From the NCBI GenBank assembly GCA_029204225.1, contig CM055092.1, positions 87,825,666 through 87,889,665 on the forward strand: 64,000 nucleotides of DNA, read 5' to 3'. The position numbers and the translations under genes are program-made. Shown piece by piece: positions 1-14,582 of this stretch. The first letter of the stretch is position 1. Each line of letters opens with the position of its first letter. The notes beneath the pieces were generated by a model. It was given only the letters and a program-made list of their open reading frames with translations, had not been told where the DNA came from and made no database searches. This DNA comes from Diphasiastrum complanatum (taxonomy: Eukaryota > Streptophyta > Lycopodiopsida > Lycopodiales > Lycopodiaceae).

Positions 1-26
1 AACGTGCTCATTTTCAAAAGTATCTT

Positions 27-880
27 TTGGAGCGCTTCCACCCGCATGCTTTCACTCAGCTTCTCAGTGATTCACCTTCCAATGAGACTCGGCTCGCCTT
101 CTGTCCTGTTGCAGGCTCGGGTGCTGTGCTTGGCTTGTTGCGCGCCCTGTTGTTTCCACATTGCATCTTTCTTCTGAGTTGTTTCTCACCGCTCTTTGGG
201 TTAGGTTGGGTCTCCTCATCCAGTGCTAGCAGGTTTGACAAAATGTTCATGTGGTCACCCTCTTGATCCTATTGGCACTCATCTCATGTGTTGTCCTTCT
301 GGCAGAGAGCGCATTGCGACTCATGATTCCATTCGTGACATATTGGCATCTATTGCACATGAGTGCAGCTTTCATGTTGTCTGGGAGCAGACCCATGTCT
401 ATGTCTGATTCATAGTCGCCTCAACAACGAGTTGATCTTGTTCTTTTGCGCGAGGGTATTCGCACGCTTGGAGATGTTGTTGTTGCTGATCCTTCGCGGC
501 CTGACCTCCTTCTTCGTGCTTCAACTACTCAGGGTGGCCGCTGCTTCTCATGCAGCTCTAGACAATGAGCGAGATTATTCACATCGCACTCCCGGAGAAG
601 ACTTTATTTTTTTGCTTTGGAAAACATATGGGTGCTGCATAAGAAATTCGATGATTCTCTATCATCTTGTACAGGTTTGCAGTGAAACTTCAAGGACGTG
701 GTGCCTCACCTTTATCTATCCTTACGGCTTATTATCGTCAACGAGTTTCTATGACTTTACAATGCACTCAGGCGCTTGCAATACTTCGACGTGTCGTAGT
801 TGTAGGAACAACTGCTTCACAGCTTCCTGCACTATCTAAACTTTCAACTGTCTTAACTAGCGACTTACACCAAGCAATAG
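27..880 (+). pseudogene. Degenerate C-terminal end of a non-LTR-type reverse transcriptase ORF
   Basis: A Cys/His-rich stretch at 223-408 (CSCGHPLDPIGTHLMCC followed by R.RIATHDSIRDILASIA) has the spacing seen after the reverse transcriptase domain in LINE-like ORFs of plants and algae. The same protein continues in a second frame at about 416-530 (RVDLVLLREGIRTLGDVVVADP), a third at about 540-660 (ERDYSHRTPGEDFI, then ETYGC-like) and returns to the first at 667-830 (SILTAYYRQRVSMTLQ). At least three frame changes make it a dead copy. The polymerase core lies upstream of the window or is lost. The family assignment is from motif memory and is moderately sure; no poly(A) tail was seen. Confidence 0.55.
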
Positions 881-1145
881 GCTTTATACAGACACTCTGT
901 GAGATTGTTGCTTTGTTATAGTTGTACAGTATCTCAATTCGCCTTATGGCCTTTACACTTTCAAAATGCATTCTTTTGTACTCTGATGGGCTTTCCCATC
1001 TTTTATTAATAAAAACAGGAAGTTTCTTCTTCTTATCTAGTTAGGTTACACTGTAATTACTTGCTAACAATGGTTTAGAGCAAGCCGTTAGCATCATAAC
1101 AAGTGGTAACATTATCTGTTGACCTTCAACAATATTTATTGGACC
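881..1145. other. Spacer without a recognised feature
   Basis: AT-rich sequence between the reverse-transcriptase remnant and the first Copia LTR. I see no open frame or repeat that I can name. The last five bases (GGACC) abut the LTR start, but no matching duplication was found after the other LTR. Confidence 0.4.
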
Positions 1146-1814
1146 TGTTAGATTTCTCATGCTCAGCCTTAACAAATCATTGAAATAATGAGCATCCTGA
1201 AATCAGCCAAAGGCCGACTAATGTTTCGGACCTTCACATTTTTCCATTTGGGATTTTTTGTGACAACCATTTTTAAGGCACCTTCGCATTTTTCGCACCT
1301 TCGCGAAAAAGGTGACACCATGACCAAGTCCAATTTAGACCCTGCCCTAAACAATTTAAAAGGCACCTTTGGGTTTTTTTGGATTTTCAAATAGTGGCAG
1401 ACTGATGTCAGCCCAACTTATTATCAACCCTAAAAAACAGCTAGACAGCTAAAATATCCAAAGGGCGGTACCAACTTTGTACATATACCAAGACTGACGT
1501 AAATAGCATTCAATGCTCGTAAGATATTTTGAAGGCACTTGTAAATATATACTAGTTGAATCAAGCTATTTAAGTGTCAATAAAAGTGTTAAGTTTCATC
1601 ATTATCGGAGTTCTTCTGTCCAGCATTATCACGCCAACAAGCTGAAGTTATTACTTCAAGCCATTGTACTCACTGTGATATTAATTAGAGTGCATTTTTG
1701 TCTCACTACTGTATGGTTCATTTGCGCAATTCTGTATGAATCATTCTCTTGAATATTTTTGCTACTAACTGTTGCATTTCCATCCTACACGCCTACGCTC
1801 AATGCTTCGAGCTT
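1146..1814 (+). repeat. 5' LTR of Copia element A1
   Basis: Begins TGTTAGATTTCTC and matches 3892-4580 along its length with substitutions and small indels, so the two are the LTR pair of one old insertion. Similarity stops at CTTCGAGCTT, directly followed by integrase-coding sequence, so the primer-binding site and the gag-protease half are deleted. It contains two CACCTTCGC words next to a CGCGAAAAAGG word. Confidence 0.8.
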
Positions 1815-3880
1815 CCGATGCCTGAAGCTGTTACTATAGCTGCCTATATGCAGAATTGATCATCACCAAAGCCCTAAATGGCAAGACACCTTATGAGGTT
1901 GTGGACCAGGATCGAAACCATCACTCAAATATATATCGAGTGTTTGGATGCATCGCTTTCGCTCAGATCCCTGAAGATCTAAGAAGAAGCTTGATGACAA
2001 GAGTAGAAAATGATTTTCATTGGCTATTCCCCAGACCACAAGGCATACAAGCCTCTACATTTCGATACTGAGAAGGCATTCACAGTAGAGATGTCATTTT
2101 TGTCGAGACCAGTTCATTGACCACAAGGGAAAAGCTGCTCATAAATCTGACCAAGGATCGAGCAACCAAACTTCGATCCAGAGATTCAACTACAGAATAG
2201 CAACTCTAACACAGACAATCAGTCTCAACCCACATCAGAGGATCGAACTTCAACCCAGAAGGGGTCCAGCCAGACACCCTCCATCTAGATTTATGAATTA
2301 TCCGAGCTACTACTTTGTGAATGAACCAACCACCGTTTCTGAGGCTATGTCTACTCCTGATGCTGACCTAGTGGAAAGCAGTGACGGATACCAAATTTGA
2401 TCTCTGATAAAGAATCAAACATGGACGCTACAAGGGACCGAAACCCAATTCCATGCAAATGGATATTCAAGACGAAGTACAATGCTGAAGGAAGGCTAAA
2501 TCGTACAAGGCCAGGCTAGTCGCCAAAGGCTTTTTCCAGATTTCAGATCTGGATTATTCAGAAACCTTCAGTTTCAGTTGTCAAACATTGCTTCGATCCG
2601 CTATTCCTCTCCTTATGCAGCCGCATCAGATCTTGAAGTCCACCATATGGATGTCCAGCCTGCTTTCCTCAATGGAACCATCGAAGAAGAAAATCTATAT
2701 GATGCAGCCAGAGGGATATGAACTCAACGACAAAGCAACAGCACCTTGTATGCAAAATTCACAAGGCGCTCTATGGGATGAAACAGTCACCAGAGCCTGG
2801 TTCCAGAAGATCAACGCATTTCTGATAGAGAATGGTTTTTATCCCAAACTCAGTAGACTCGAATGTCTACTTCAAGTCTGTTTCAGATTACTTCATCATC
2901 ATTACCTCTCTATGTAGATGATACACTCCTTATTCAGTAACAATTTGAATCTGATGAAGGATACAAAATGCATGCTGGCCTAGGAATACAAGATGACTGA
3001 CATGGGTCCATCCCACTATTGTCTCGAATCCAAATCCATCGAGATTCGACCAGCAAACTGATTTTTATCAATCAACAACGTGCTGAAAAAGTATGGTATG
3101 CCAAACTACAAACCAACTCACTTTCCACTCGACCCTGGACTAAAGTTATCAAAGGAACAGTCTCCTCAAACTGAGGTAGAAAAAAGAGAAATGAAGCGCT
3201 ACCCGTTTCAATCCATCATCAAACACACTGATGTATGCAATGATCTGCACGCGACCAGAACTTGCATATTCGATCAATACATTCGCCTAGTTCTATCAAG
3301 TCCAGGCTAACTCATTCAAAAGTACTAACAAAGGTCATGAAGTACATCAAGCAATGAAAACTCTCAGTATCTGCTATGGAGGCAGCCAAATTGCCAACAT
3401 CTTTGAAGCCTACACAGATGCAGATTGGCAGGAGATGCCGAGGTACCAGAAAATCAACTTCTGGATCTATATTTTTATACAGCCAAGACCAATCTCATGG
3501 AACAGCGGAAGTAGACCTCAGTTGAATTATCATCAATGGAATCCGAATACATAGCTATCACAAATGCAACTAAGGAGACAATCTGGCTAAGGCAACTGCT
3601 TGCAGACATCAACCTGCACAAACACTTCCTACAACAATCTATTGTGACAATCAAAGTAAAATAGCATTGTCTCTCAATCTAAGATTTCACTCTCGAAGCA
3701 AACATATCGAAATCAGGCATCATTACCTTAGAGAGAAGTGCATAGCAAGGAAGTAGCATTGGTTTTCCTGCAGAACAAAGTAATGGCAGCATATTACTTC
3801 ACAAAAGCTCTATCAAAAGAGCAACATCTCAGATTTAACGATATGTTAAATCTGAAGATCAAAGTTTTTCAAGATCCACA
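1815..3880 (+). pseudogene. Copia element A1 pol remnant (integrase end, RT, RNase H)
   Basis: Copia-type polyprotein fragments read on the plus strand in changing frames. The order is the integrase C-terminal part from about 1816 (EAVTIAAYMQN, then ITKALNGKTPYEVV and VFGCIAFAQIPEDLR), the linker, RT pieces (HHMDVQPAFLNGTIEEE near 2640-2690; LYVDDTLL near 2913-2930) and RNase H ([25 protein letters not shown] near 3640-3715). The region upstream of the integrase C-terminus is absent. Stops and frameshifts are frequent, so no functional enzyme can be made. The RNase H passage is a useful intact reference for the microsatellite-disrupted copy at 27547. Confidence 0.85.
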
Positions 3881-3891
3881 TTAAGGGGGAG
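3881..3891 (+). other. Polypurine tract of element A1
   Basis: TTAAGGGGGAG lies immediately before the 3' LTR start at 3892. This is the standard position of the plus-strand priming site in LTR retrotransposons. Confidence 0.8.
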
Positions 3892-4580
3892 TGTTATATT
3901 TCTTATGCTCAGCCTTAACCAAATCATTGAAATAATGAGCGTCCTGAAAACAGCCAAAGGCCGACTACATGTTTCAGACCTTCGCATTTTTCCCTTTGGG
4001 AATTTTTTAGTGACAACATTTTTAAGGCACCTTCGTCTTTTTTGCATTTATCGCACCTTCGCGAAAAAGGCGACACCATGACCATAGTCCAGTTTAGACC
4101 TGCTCTAAACAATTTAAAGGCCACCTTCAGGTTTTTCGGGTTTCACAACAGTGGCAGACCGACATTGCCAACTTATTATCAACCCTAAAAATAGCTGGGA
4201 CAGCTAAAATATCCAAAGGGCGGCTACCAACTTTGTACATATACAAAGATTGGCGTAAATAGCATTCAATACTCGTAAGATATTTTGAAGATACTTGTAA
4301 ATTATACTAGCTGAATCAAGCCTATTTTAAGTGTCAATAAAAGTGTTACGTTTCATCATTATCAGAGTTCTTCTGTAGCCAGCATTATCACGCTAAGCAA
4401 GCCTGAAGTATTACTTCAAGCCATTGTACCTCACTGTTGATATTAATCAGAGTGCAATTTTTGTCTCACTAATGTATTGTTCATTTGCGCAATTCTATAT
4501 GAATCATTCCTTCTTGAATATTTCTGCTGCTAAATGTTGCGTTTTTTATCCCACATGCCTACGCTCAAAGCTTCGAGCTT
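3892..4580 (+). repeat. 3' LTR of Copia element A1
   Basis: Begins TGTTATATTTCTTATGCTCAG and matches 1146-1814 through to CTTCGAGCTT. The true end may lie a few bases further on. It carries the same CACCTTCG and CGCGAAAAAGG words as its partner. The start also resembles the LTR start of element A2 at 32017, so A1 and A2 are related families. Confidence 0.78.
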
Positions 4581-4599
4581 ATGTTGCATGTCATCCCCA

Positions 4600-4770
4600 C
4601 GGTTTACGTCAGACCCTTCAATAGCTACTTGATAGTTGTCATTGTCAATCCGACCACCTATAAGCGACTCCCATGTATTTTTGCAAACTATGCAATGACA
4701 CGAGTAAAAATGTAGAAACTAGAGAGATGAATAGATGTAGATTAAAGATCGAATTTAAGGATAATAATCA
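4600..4770 (-). repeat. Probable truncated 3' LTR of minus-strand Copia A3
   Basis: The sequence following the polypurine tract of A3, read on the minus strand, should be its 3' LTR starting TGATTATTATCC at 4770. No second copy exists in the window, so the extent is uncertain. The left side abuts the end of A1's 3' LTR. Confidence 0.35.
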
Positions 4771-4771
4771 A

Positions 4772-4782
4772 ACTCCCCCTTA
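4772..4782 (-). other. Polypurine tract of element A3
   Basis: ACTCCCCCTTA on the plus strand, TAAGGGGGAGT on the minus strand, the same word as at 3881 and 27336. It marks the 3' end of the A3 internal region. Confidence 0.7.
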
Positions 4783-7058
<2,276 letters not shown>

Positions 7059-7491
7059 CCTTTTTTTTGGGAGGGAGAGTGTTCGGAGATGGAATGATGA
7101 AGACAAAATCATTTATTGAGCACCCAAGGATTGATAACCCTCGTCACATTGAAGCTTTGAACTTCAATTGTAGGCATATAGCATATTTACCACATAATAG
7201 GCACTATCATGCTATACAAAGTCTTCATGATTGACTCTTAGATCTTGGGCTTGAGATTCAACATGATCTTTAACAAAGCATCAATCGTTCAATTCTTGCA
7301 TTGTGGGCTATAGGTGCATTTCAAGCTCAACCTTGTTTCACATGTGGTTTCTTTGAGACACAATACACTTCATTGTGCAAAAAAGGTAGGGCAAGACTTC
7401 AACAATCAATGGGTCTTCAACTAGTAACAATCTTGAGGTTATTTTGCATCCCTTCACACACAAAAGGATAGTGAACAATGGTTGCACTCTT
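7059..7491. other. Spacer without a recognised feature
   Basis: AT-rich anonymous DNA between the (GA)n array and the left outer LTR. No open frame with recognisable content and no repeat partner in the window. Confidence 0.4.
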
Positions 7492-7932
7492 TGTATAAGG
7501 ATTGCCTAGTGAAGATCTGACTAGATCCTATTCCATGCAACCAAAAGGACACACGTGGAGCAAAAACCACCCAACCAACAGGAAATGGCTAGTCAATATC
7601 CTAACCACTTCACTCCCCATGCCATGGTGAATGAATGCAAGAGAGGAGGGGCTCATGGCTACAAGGATCAGAAAATCCAATAGGTAGATGGGTGAATTTC
7701 CACTAGTATATATTTGGTCCCATGAGGAGAAAATATTTCTCTTAATATCCCCATGCAATCTAGAATAGCAATTGATCTCCTATTCTTGCATTATGGTAGT
7801 CAAACACCATGCAATTGCTCCTATGTCCAAATATAGGTTTGGGCCCTCATATGATTATCAATTACTTTATCGACCAAGTCCGGAATGACGAGGCATAACT
7901 AATAACCACATACACTGGAGTGACAGGCTATC
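7492..7932 (-). repeat. Truncated 3' LTR of noncoding LTR element K (outer)
   Basis: Begins TGTATAAGGATTGCCTAGTGAAG and matches 14583-15014 (TATAAAGGTCGCCTAGTGAAG..GGCTATC). The partner continues another 46 bases to 15060. This copy stops at GGCTATC and the inner element M begins within two or three bases, which suggests M inserted into or recombined with this LTR. Confidence 0.75.
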
Positions 7933-7934
7933 AA

Positions 7935-8399
7935 TTGAAATTCCGTTAGATCTAGTGCAGTATGCAGATCACATCACACAATCACCATAGCCACTCCTCA
8001 CAAGCTCTCAAAGATGGCACAACAAAAGTTATTAGATTACAAAGAAACATTGTACATATAGATTATTCACAAACTGCATGAAAAGGCAGGTGTCCTAAAA
8101 TTGGCCTACCACTTGTCAAACTAAATTCGGGCCCAATATGGCCAAATTCGATCGACAAACTTGGGACATGTCCCAAGTATAGCAAGTACTGTAAATAACT
8201 CTGTACAGGCTAATTCTTCTATGTGTGGCTACTCGGCTAACCCAAGTAGCCGGCTACGGGATCAGTGCCCGATCAATATATCCTAACGGGTCACGTCCCA
8301 AACACAACCATATACAATAAACCAGATAAACTGTACACCAATTACATCATCACATTTAGAGCTTACATAAAATGTATATAAGATTAACTCTGATTTCTA
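7935..8399 (-). repeat. 3' LTR of noncoding LTR element M (minus copy)
   Basis: The reverse complement matches 23367-23835 over the whole length, from TAGAAATCAGAG to the ATTTCAA end. The plus-strand partner is followed by a tRNA primer-binding site. Here the LTR is preceded (minus strand) by a polypurine tract at 8400-8413, as expected for a 3' LTR. Confidence 0.8.
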
Positions 8400-8413
8400 G
8401 CTCTCTCCCTTAG
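8400..8413 (-). other. Polypurine tract of element M
   Basis: The minus strand reads CTAAGGGAGAGAGC directly before the LTR start TAGAAATC. Position and composition fit second-strand priming. Confidence 0.65.
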
Positions 8414-11400
8414 GCTCAATTGTGATAAGAGTGAAAAACAATAATTTGTAGCAACGTCTGGAGTGTCCAAAAGATGTTATGCATATCCTGCTACTATGTA
8501 CTTGACTCACACTCAAGCACACCAACAAACCACCAGGTTTGACTCACAGAGTACCATGCAAACACAATGCTCATACAGAGAGTCTACCATACTCTCGACC
8601 AACTGACTCGTCCCCAATCCGACTTGAACACAAGTGGACCACATGAGCGACATGGCTCAAACTGAGGAAATCCCACTGCCACCATGAGACTTACATCCTC
8701 CATCTAGCTAGGCTGACATCCTATTAGACACTTACAAGCACAAACCTGTAAAGTTGACATAAATGAGCGACTAAGGCTCAACCTGAGGAAATCTTACTGC
8801 CACCATAAGATTGCACCCTCACCAGATAGACAGCTAGTAGACAATGACAAGTCAATGAGCATAAAATGACTACTTTGTTTTACTGTAGCAAATGCACAAC
8901 CACATACGACTCCGACTCAGATCTAGACTCCCGTGACAAGGCAACATGCAAGCCCACACACACTCATGCAAACCAACACGAATGATAAAGTGTCAAATAC
9001 ATGACCAAGGCCTACCCATAAGTCGTATCATGTCGTACCAACATTTGTGCCACCTGCAGATCCGTTGCTACACCACTGGTCACCAAATCAGGTCTCTACC
9101 CATGGCCCGCACCTGTAACAAGATGCCCTCACGTCCAAGCATATCCAAATGACCAATAAGTCCTGAAAGCTGATCCCCATCCATTCCCCATGCTCCAAGC
9201 ACAAGAGTCTACCAAGGACTCAATGAATGAATGTACACAAATCTCACCATAGGCTATATCTGAGTAGCTCGTCTATCTCCCAGAGATACTGATGATGATC
9301 TGCTTGTCCTACATCCTATGTAGGTTCAACTTTCCATGCTTGACGTTGCCAACTCTGATTTGACCAGTCTATAGGCCTCCCACCAGGGAGCCTATCTCCC
9401 CACAACATCCATCATAGCATCCAAGCCAAAGCAAATGGAAACTAGATCCACTATCATGATCAACTCACCCACGATCCATAGCATATCAGGTAGGATAGCT
9501 CCAGAATCCTGTACCCTCCTTTACCATCTGATCACCAAGTATCCATTACCTGCTAATAGCTCCCCAACTGTCCACCTGTGGTGCAACTAGACTCCAACTG
9601 GATCTAACCAAAAACTGCATCCTACTTACCAAATAATGATGGATAGAAACAACATGTGATGCCAACATGGAGATCACTGTGCATATAACCATGCAGCTCA
9701 CCCGATTACTCGCCAAAGTATCAGCTGTCACTCCCTGAGCAACCATCTCCATCCCTGTCGGCTCACAACCATGGGCATGCTGGATCCACATCAACCATAA
9801 TGCTCTCCATGCCCTCAGGATATGTACTACCTCTAGGTACTCTCCATGCCACCTACCTCCAAGTAGGCATGACCCGTCCCTAGGTCATTACATGATGCAC
9901 CAGCTGAAGAACATTGTCCATACATCAAACGACATATCATACCTGAGCAACTATAGCATCTCCCTGAGTGCCACCCCAATGGACTCGTCATCCACATACT
10001 ATGCTCACCTGATGTCTCCGATCCTGGTCACCATCCTGCTAGACAAACCGAACTCCAAAGCATCACCTGCTCCACCTGGCTCCTAGCATCTGCGCTCTCC
10101 CTGGCTATGTGCCACCCGACACCATGCCAACACAAGCATATCCCTGAGTCGCCGCTCATGGGATCCCGAGACTGCTGTCTCCCTGATCGTACTGAGGTAT
10201 ATGGCTCTGAGTGACTTCCTCTAGGCTTATCCCTGATCTCACCACTTGAGAATCTGCACCATGGAAATTCCAACACATGTGCTAAGCCTAGACTCCTGCA
10301 AATACAGCCAAATGCAAGAAAGCTATAAGTAGCTTATCCACACCCGTGATGGTAGATGTCTCCCCATTGATGCCAATGTCCAATGACTGGCCCCTTGCTA
10401 TAATGCCAACCTGTACTCCCAAATGAGCACACCATGAAGTCCTCACCATCAATGTCCCCTCTAGTAGATCGCTAGCAAAACACCCATCATAGTGTTTGCC
10501 CTCCTATCACACCCCATGCGATCTCCATCAGCTCTCCAACCTAGAGCTGGTCCATTTGCATTTGCAGTGTTCTGATTTCATCATGAATCCCACCTGTAAG
10601 TCCTATCCATGCCAATGACTCAAGTCCAATATGAAATAGCTGCCCCCTGATGATCATCCCATGTCATCCTGTAGTGCTATCCCTACCAGGTATTCCAATG
10701 CCATCCCTGATCACAAAGATCTGAGCATCTACCCTGTAGTGCCCACCTGTATTCTCCCAAGCTACCTCCTAGCTGCTCCTGTGAATGGTTCCAAACCACT
10801 CCCTGAGAATACATTGAGATGTAAACTCCAAAGCCACCATCAAGTCCCTCACATGATTGTGCATGTCAATATTCCTCCAACTGACCATGTGAGAACTTCC
10901 ATGGCCCAAACCAAATGATCTGCATCCTGTCATCATTGGAATCTGCATCCCTGATGCAATATTGATATGGCAAATTGACTTGACTTATCCAAACTGGTAG
11001 TTGAAGTGTATCTCCTCGATGACAAACCTGATACACTGCTCCACAACTACAATGGCTTGATCAAAATTGACTTACCGACTGTAAAACCGCAAAATCATTA
11101 CACTCACCACTCACCAAGAGCATCCAAAGTGTGATTATCGACCCGTTCTTCATCCTCTGCGTGTCCCACACACAACTCGTACAATGCAAGTCTACTATCT
11201 TGCCCAATGGCTTTCAACTGGCACCACCTCGCACTTCCATCATCTGTGACCACCAATATGTGTGTACCTCCAAGCTAGCCCATATTTCCCTCCAAACAAG
11301 AATTTCCAAGCTACAGATGTGTGTGTTAATGCAGCTATCACCTGACTCGACAATGCCACTGCCGATCATACCTGTGAGAGCGTTCCCCCAAAATGCCTCT

Positions 11401-11767
11401 TGACGGTGGTTGGTTCAAACCCCAAAAGTTGAACCTGATCACAAGAATTTTTCACCTGTAATCGGCATACCATGCCTATCTCTCACCTGTGATTGCTTGC
11501 CCTCTCAAAATTGTCGCCAATGATGAGTAGTCACGTTGCCAAACTGCACTTCCGTCGCCAATACTAGCTTTTTCCACACAATTTCGCTACCATTCACTCC
11601 CATACCGCATTTACCACTTCCAAACACCTTGTTACCCTATCAGGAGTAAGTAATAATGATTCCTAAGTGATAATGCCTCATTGTACTGCCCTGTAGCAGA
11701 TTTCACTAGCCAAAAATTGTCCCAAATTTGGCCCTATGGTACCCAAATGGCAAATGTAGCCCATCAC
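8414..11767 (-). mobile_element. Internal domain of noncoding LTR element M
   Basis: About 3.35 kb between the 3' LTR and the point where the element is cut off at 11767. No frame longer than about 90 codons and no gag, protease, RT, RNase H or integrase motif on either strand. The part at 11433-11767 is the reverse complement of 23902-24235, just inside the 5' LTR of the plus copy, which fixes the orientation and shows that the 5' LTR of this copy is missing. The plus strand is C-rich and G-poor over much of 8600-11400, unlike the AT-rich flanks. A large retrotransposon derivative with a noncoding body is the simplest explanation; a decayed coding element too old to read is the alternative. 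Confidence 0.65.
8643..8830. repeat. Direct repeat, period 120 bp, inside element M
   Basis: ATGAGCGACATGGCTCAAACTGAGG at 8643 recurs as ATGAGCGACTAAGGCTCAACCTGAGG at 8763, each followed by AAATC..ACTGCCACCAT.AGA. Two imperfect copies are visible. Confidence 0.75.
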
Positions 11768-14569
11768 TAGGTCACCTCCGCTCGATAGAATGGTGATGAA
11801 AACACTCCAAAATGTGTTTCTCCCTGTCTGTGACGTTGCTTTGTCCGCTGGCTCTAAGCAACCAGTTTCAAGGGTCATTTTGGCCCTCGAATGGCCAAAA
11901 TTGGTGCCTTCTAGCCAAAGATAGGTCCATTTCCAAAATGCCTTGCAAATTTGAACTGTATTTTCATTCTGAAAATTTTTAATGAAGAAAGAACATTTTC
12001 TGCCCTTCAGGTCCTTTCAGCCATTTCAGCTGAAATTTTTTAATGAAAATGAGGTGCCCTTTGCATTTCACCTCTCTTCGGGCCCAGTTCACCACATCTC
12101 AATGGTGGAATCCCATTCTTTGGCCCGGATTTCTCTCCAAGAAATTAATCTTAGCCGTCCATCCAATGTTGTAATAGTGTACTTCTAAAGGTCGATATAG
12201 TATTTCAGTCCAGAGATTGATAATTTGAGAGTTATTCCATCTTTAAGTACTTATTTGTCAAAGACCATTACAACATCCGTCTTTAACAATATGAACTTTA
12301 TACAATCACCTAGAACAACATCTAGATATTACAAAGTTTTGTTGAATTCCAACTGACTCACCCAAAAAATCCCCTTTGGAATCATTGATGTCCCATACCC
12401 CTAGCTTTTCCTCCAAGAATCCTTTGCATCTAGATCTGTTTTGCCCCAAAAGTCAAAAATACTATTTGGCTCCAACTATAGGATCAGAATCACAACTAAT
12501 TCCATGAGACACATCTAACCATTGAAATCCGTCATGCTCCTTAAGTGTTACTCAAAGAATACCACTCCACATTGTACCCCAGAATGGACAAGACAAAAAT
12601 GTATCGTTCAAGTACAGATGAAATGCCTCAAGTGAATTCACTAACCCAAAAGGAACACATATCTCAACAAAACTGAATACCATACTATCCTAGATATCCA
12701 AATATTATTTCAGAATCGGTAAAAAAGAACTTAATTCTTTTACAGGTTAGAATTTCTCTTGGTTTTCATGGTCATTATAAAAGAACACTCTATAATGCCA
12801 CAAATAGAATCTAAATTACTATATTCATGTATGGAACACCTTTCATCTGCCATCACTTGCAGATCCAATTGCAAAACAGAGATGGTTCCATAAATGGATT
12901 ATCTGACTTGCCACTCACTTTTCTCTTAGAATCTTTGATTTCTCAAAATTCTAATTAACACTAAGAAAAATGAATCCAAATTTCCAAAGGTAGTCTTCTT
13001 AATTGATTCCCAATTGTTATTCTCATGTACTATTAGTTATACTTCAAAAATTGAAAGTATAAGATCAACGAAACTGATCGACTGAGTCAACCAATCAACA
13101 CTCGGGCTTCATCTCTTCCCTCTCTTCCAAATATCATTTAGGCTAAAAGCCCCAAATTTGTACTAGGAAAAAGTTCAATTTAGTATCTGTAGTACTTTGA
13201 CTACTAATGAACCAGACTATTTTTATTGTTCAAGTAATTAAGTGTTGCGCTCAATTACTGGCAAATCCCCATATGGATCAGCATAAAAATTGTTCCAGTA
13301 AGATTTTCGTTATACTTGGTCTTTACTAATCCCAAAAAACAAGAAATACTCCAATTAGTTGACAGATTTCAAATCTACAACTAAAAGTGAAAGGACTGTG
13401 ATCTTAAAAACTGACTGATTTTTCAACCCAGTAAAATCATTCACTTTACAAGCGATTTCCGTTTGATCAACAACCAACAAATTGAACAAATCCAAAACAT
13501 CCATGGTTACTTCAAATTTGACGCGAACTAGGTCTACAAGACACTTGCTATGTCACCTTGCCACTTAGGCTTCACATGTGCAAGCTGTAACTGATCAAAA
13601 AATAGATAGGAGGCCGCACTTTTTCAAGGTAGTATCTTAAAAAATCCATCTCCAGCCCAACATGCATCCAATGAGAGGTTACAAGCACTCTTCTGAGGTT
13701 CATTAGAGAGGCATAGACGCTTCTATCAGGTCCAGCAAGCAATCATAAGCTCAGATCATGCAAAAAATGCATTTGACTCCTTCAACAAGCAAAACTTCAA
13801 CATAACGGTGCCTAAGCCTCACACAACCAAATTAGATGCATGATGGCTCAAATCAGAGGGAATCCATCATATCTTTAAGTTTGTAACAAGATCGAATAGG
13901 TTCAAACCACCATTTGATAGGCATTCATGCTCAAAAGTCCTCAAAAATACACTATTTTTTATATTTTGAGACCCTTAATGGTGTCCAATCCTAACCAAGC
14001 TTCATGATAGACTTAGGACAACTTCATTACACCTCTGAAAACGTGCATGAAAAATATTGGCCATAAATTTTATGAAAATCTCCAAAATGAGTCCAAAAAC
14101 CATCAAAAAACCATGTTTTTTGACCAATTTTGACCAAAATTTGTGGATCAAATCCACAATTAAGTGAAATCAGACCCAAATCGCTATAAATCCATTACAT
14201 TCAAGCACTACAAGTTCTGATTTCAGTCAATTATGGTCCTTATAGCCCTTTTCTAGTCCAAAAACCCCAATTTTTGGCTTAAAAACACTCTTTAAGCTCC
14301 CTTTTGACTTTTCAACTGACATGCAATTGTTAGATCCAATCAATAATGTGAAAAATCACAAAAAAAATTGTCAAAAATCCATTGATTTCCATCAAAATCT
14401 ATGGAGAAAATCCATAATCATGATCAATAGGCTGAAAGTACACCAAATTCAGAGAAGCCATCTACTTGGAGATCAATTCCACCACCTGGAAGTAACAAGC
14501 AAGGAGAAACCACCAAAAAGTTGGGACAAAATAAGAAGCAGCTCCACCTTCCGATTGATGCAAAGCCTT
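11768..14569 (-). mobile_element. Noncoding internal region of LTR element K
   Basis: AT-rich sequence between the break of element M and the primer-binding site of K at 14570. On the minus strand it is the leader and body downstream of K's 5' LTR. No protein motif of any retroelement was found in six frames. Part of the left half may be foreign DNA joined after loss of M's 5' end. The call as K interior rests on the position between a primer-binding site and a matching LTR copy. Confidence 0.45.
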
Positions 14570-14581
14570 GCTCTGATACCA
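14570..14581 (-). other. tRNA primer-binding site of element K
   Basis: The minus strand reads TGGTATCAGAGC, the initiator-Met tRNA complement used by many plant LTR elements, directly downstream of the 5' LTR end. Confidence 0.85.
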
Positions 14582-14582
14582 C

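Noticed and set aside
9892-11403. Several 64-90-codon ORFs in element M
   Set aside because: Low-information composition, no conserved motif, and no consistency between strands or copies.
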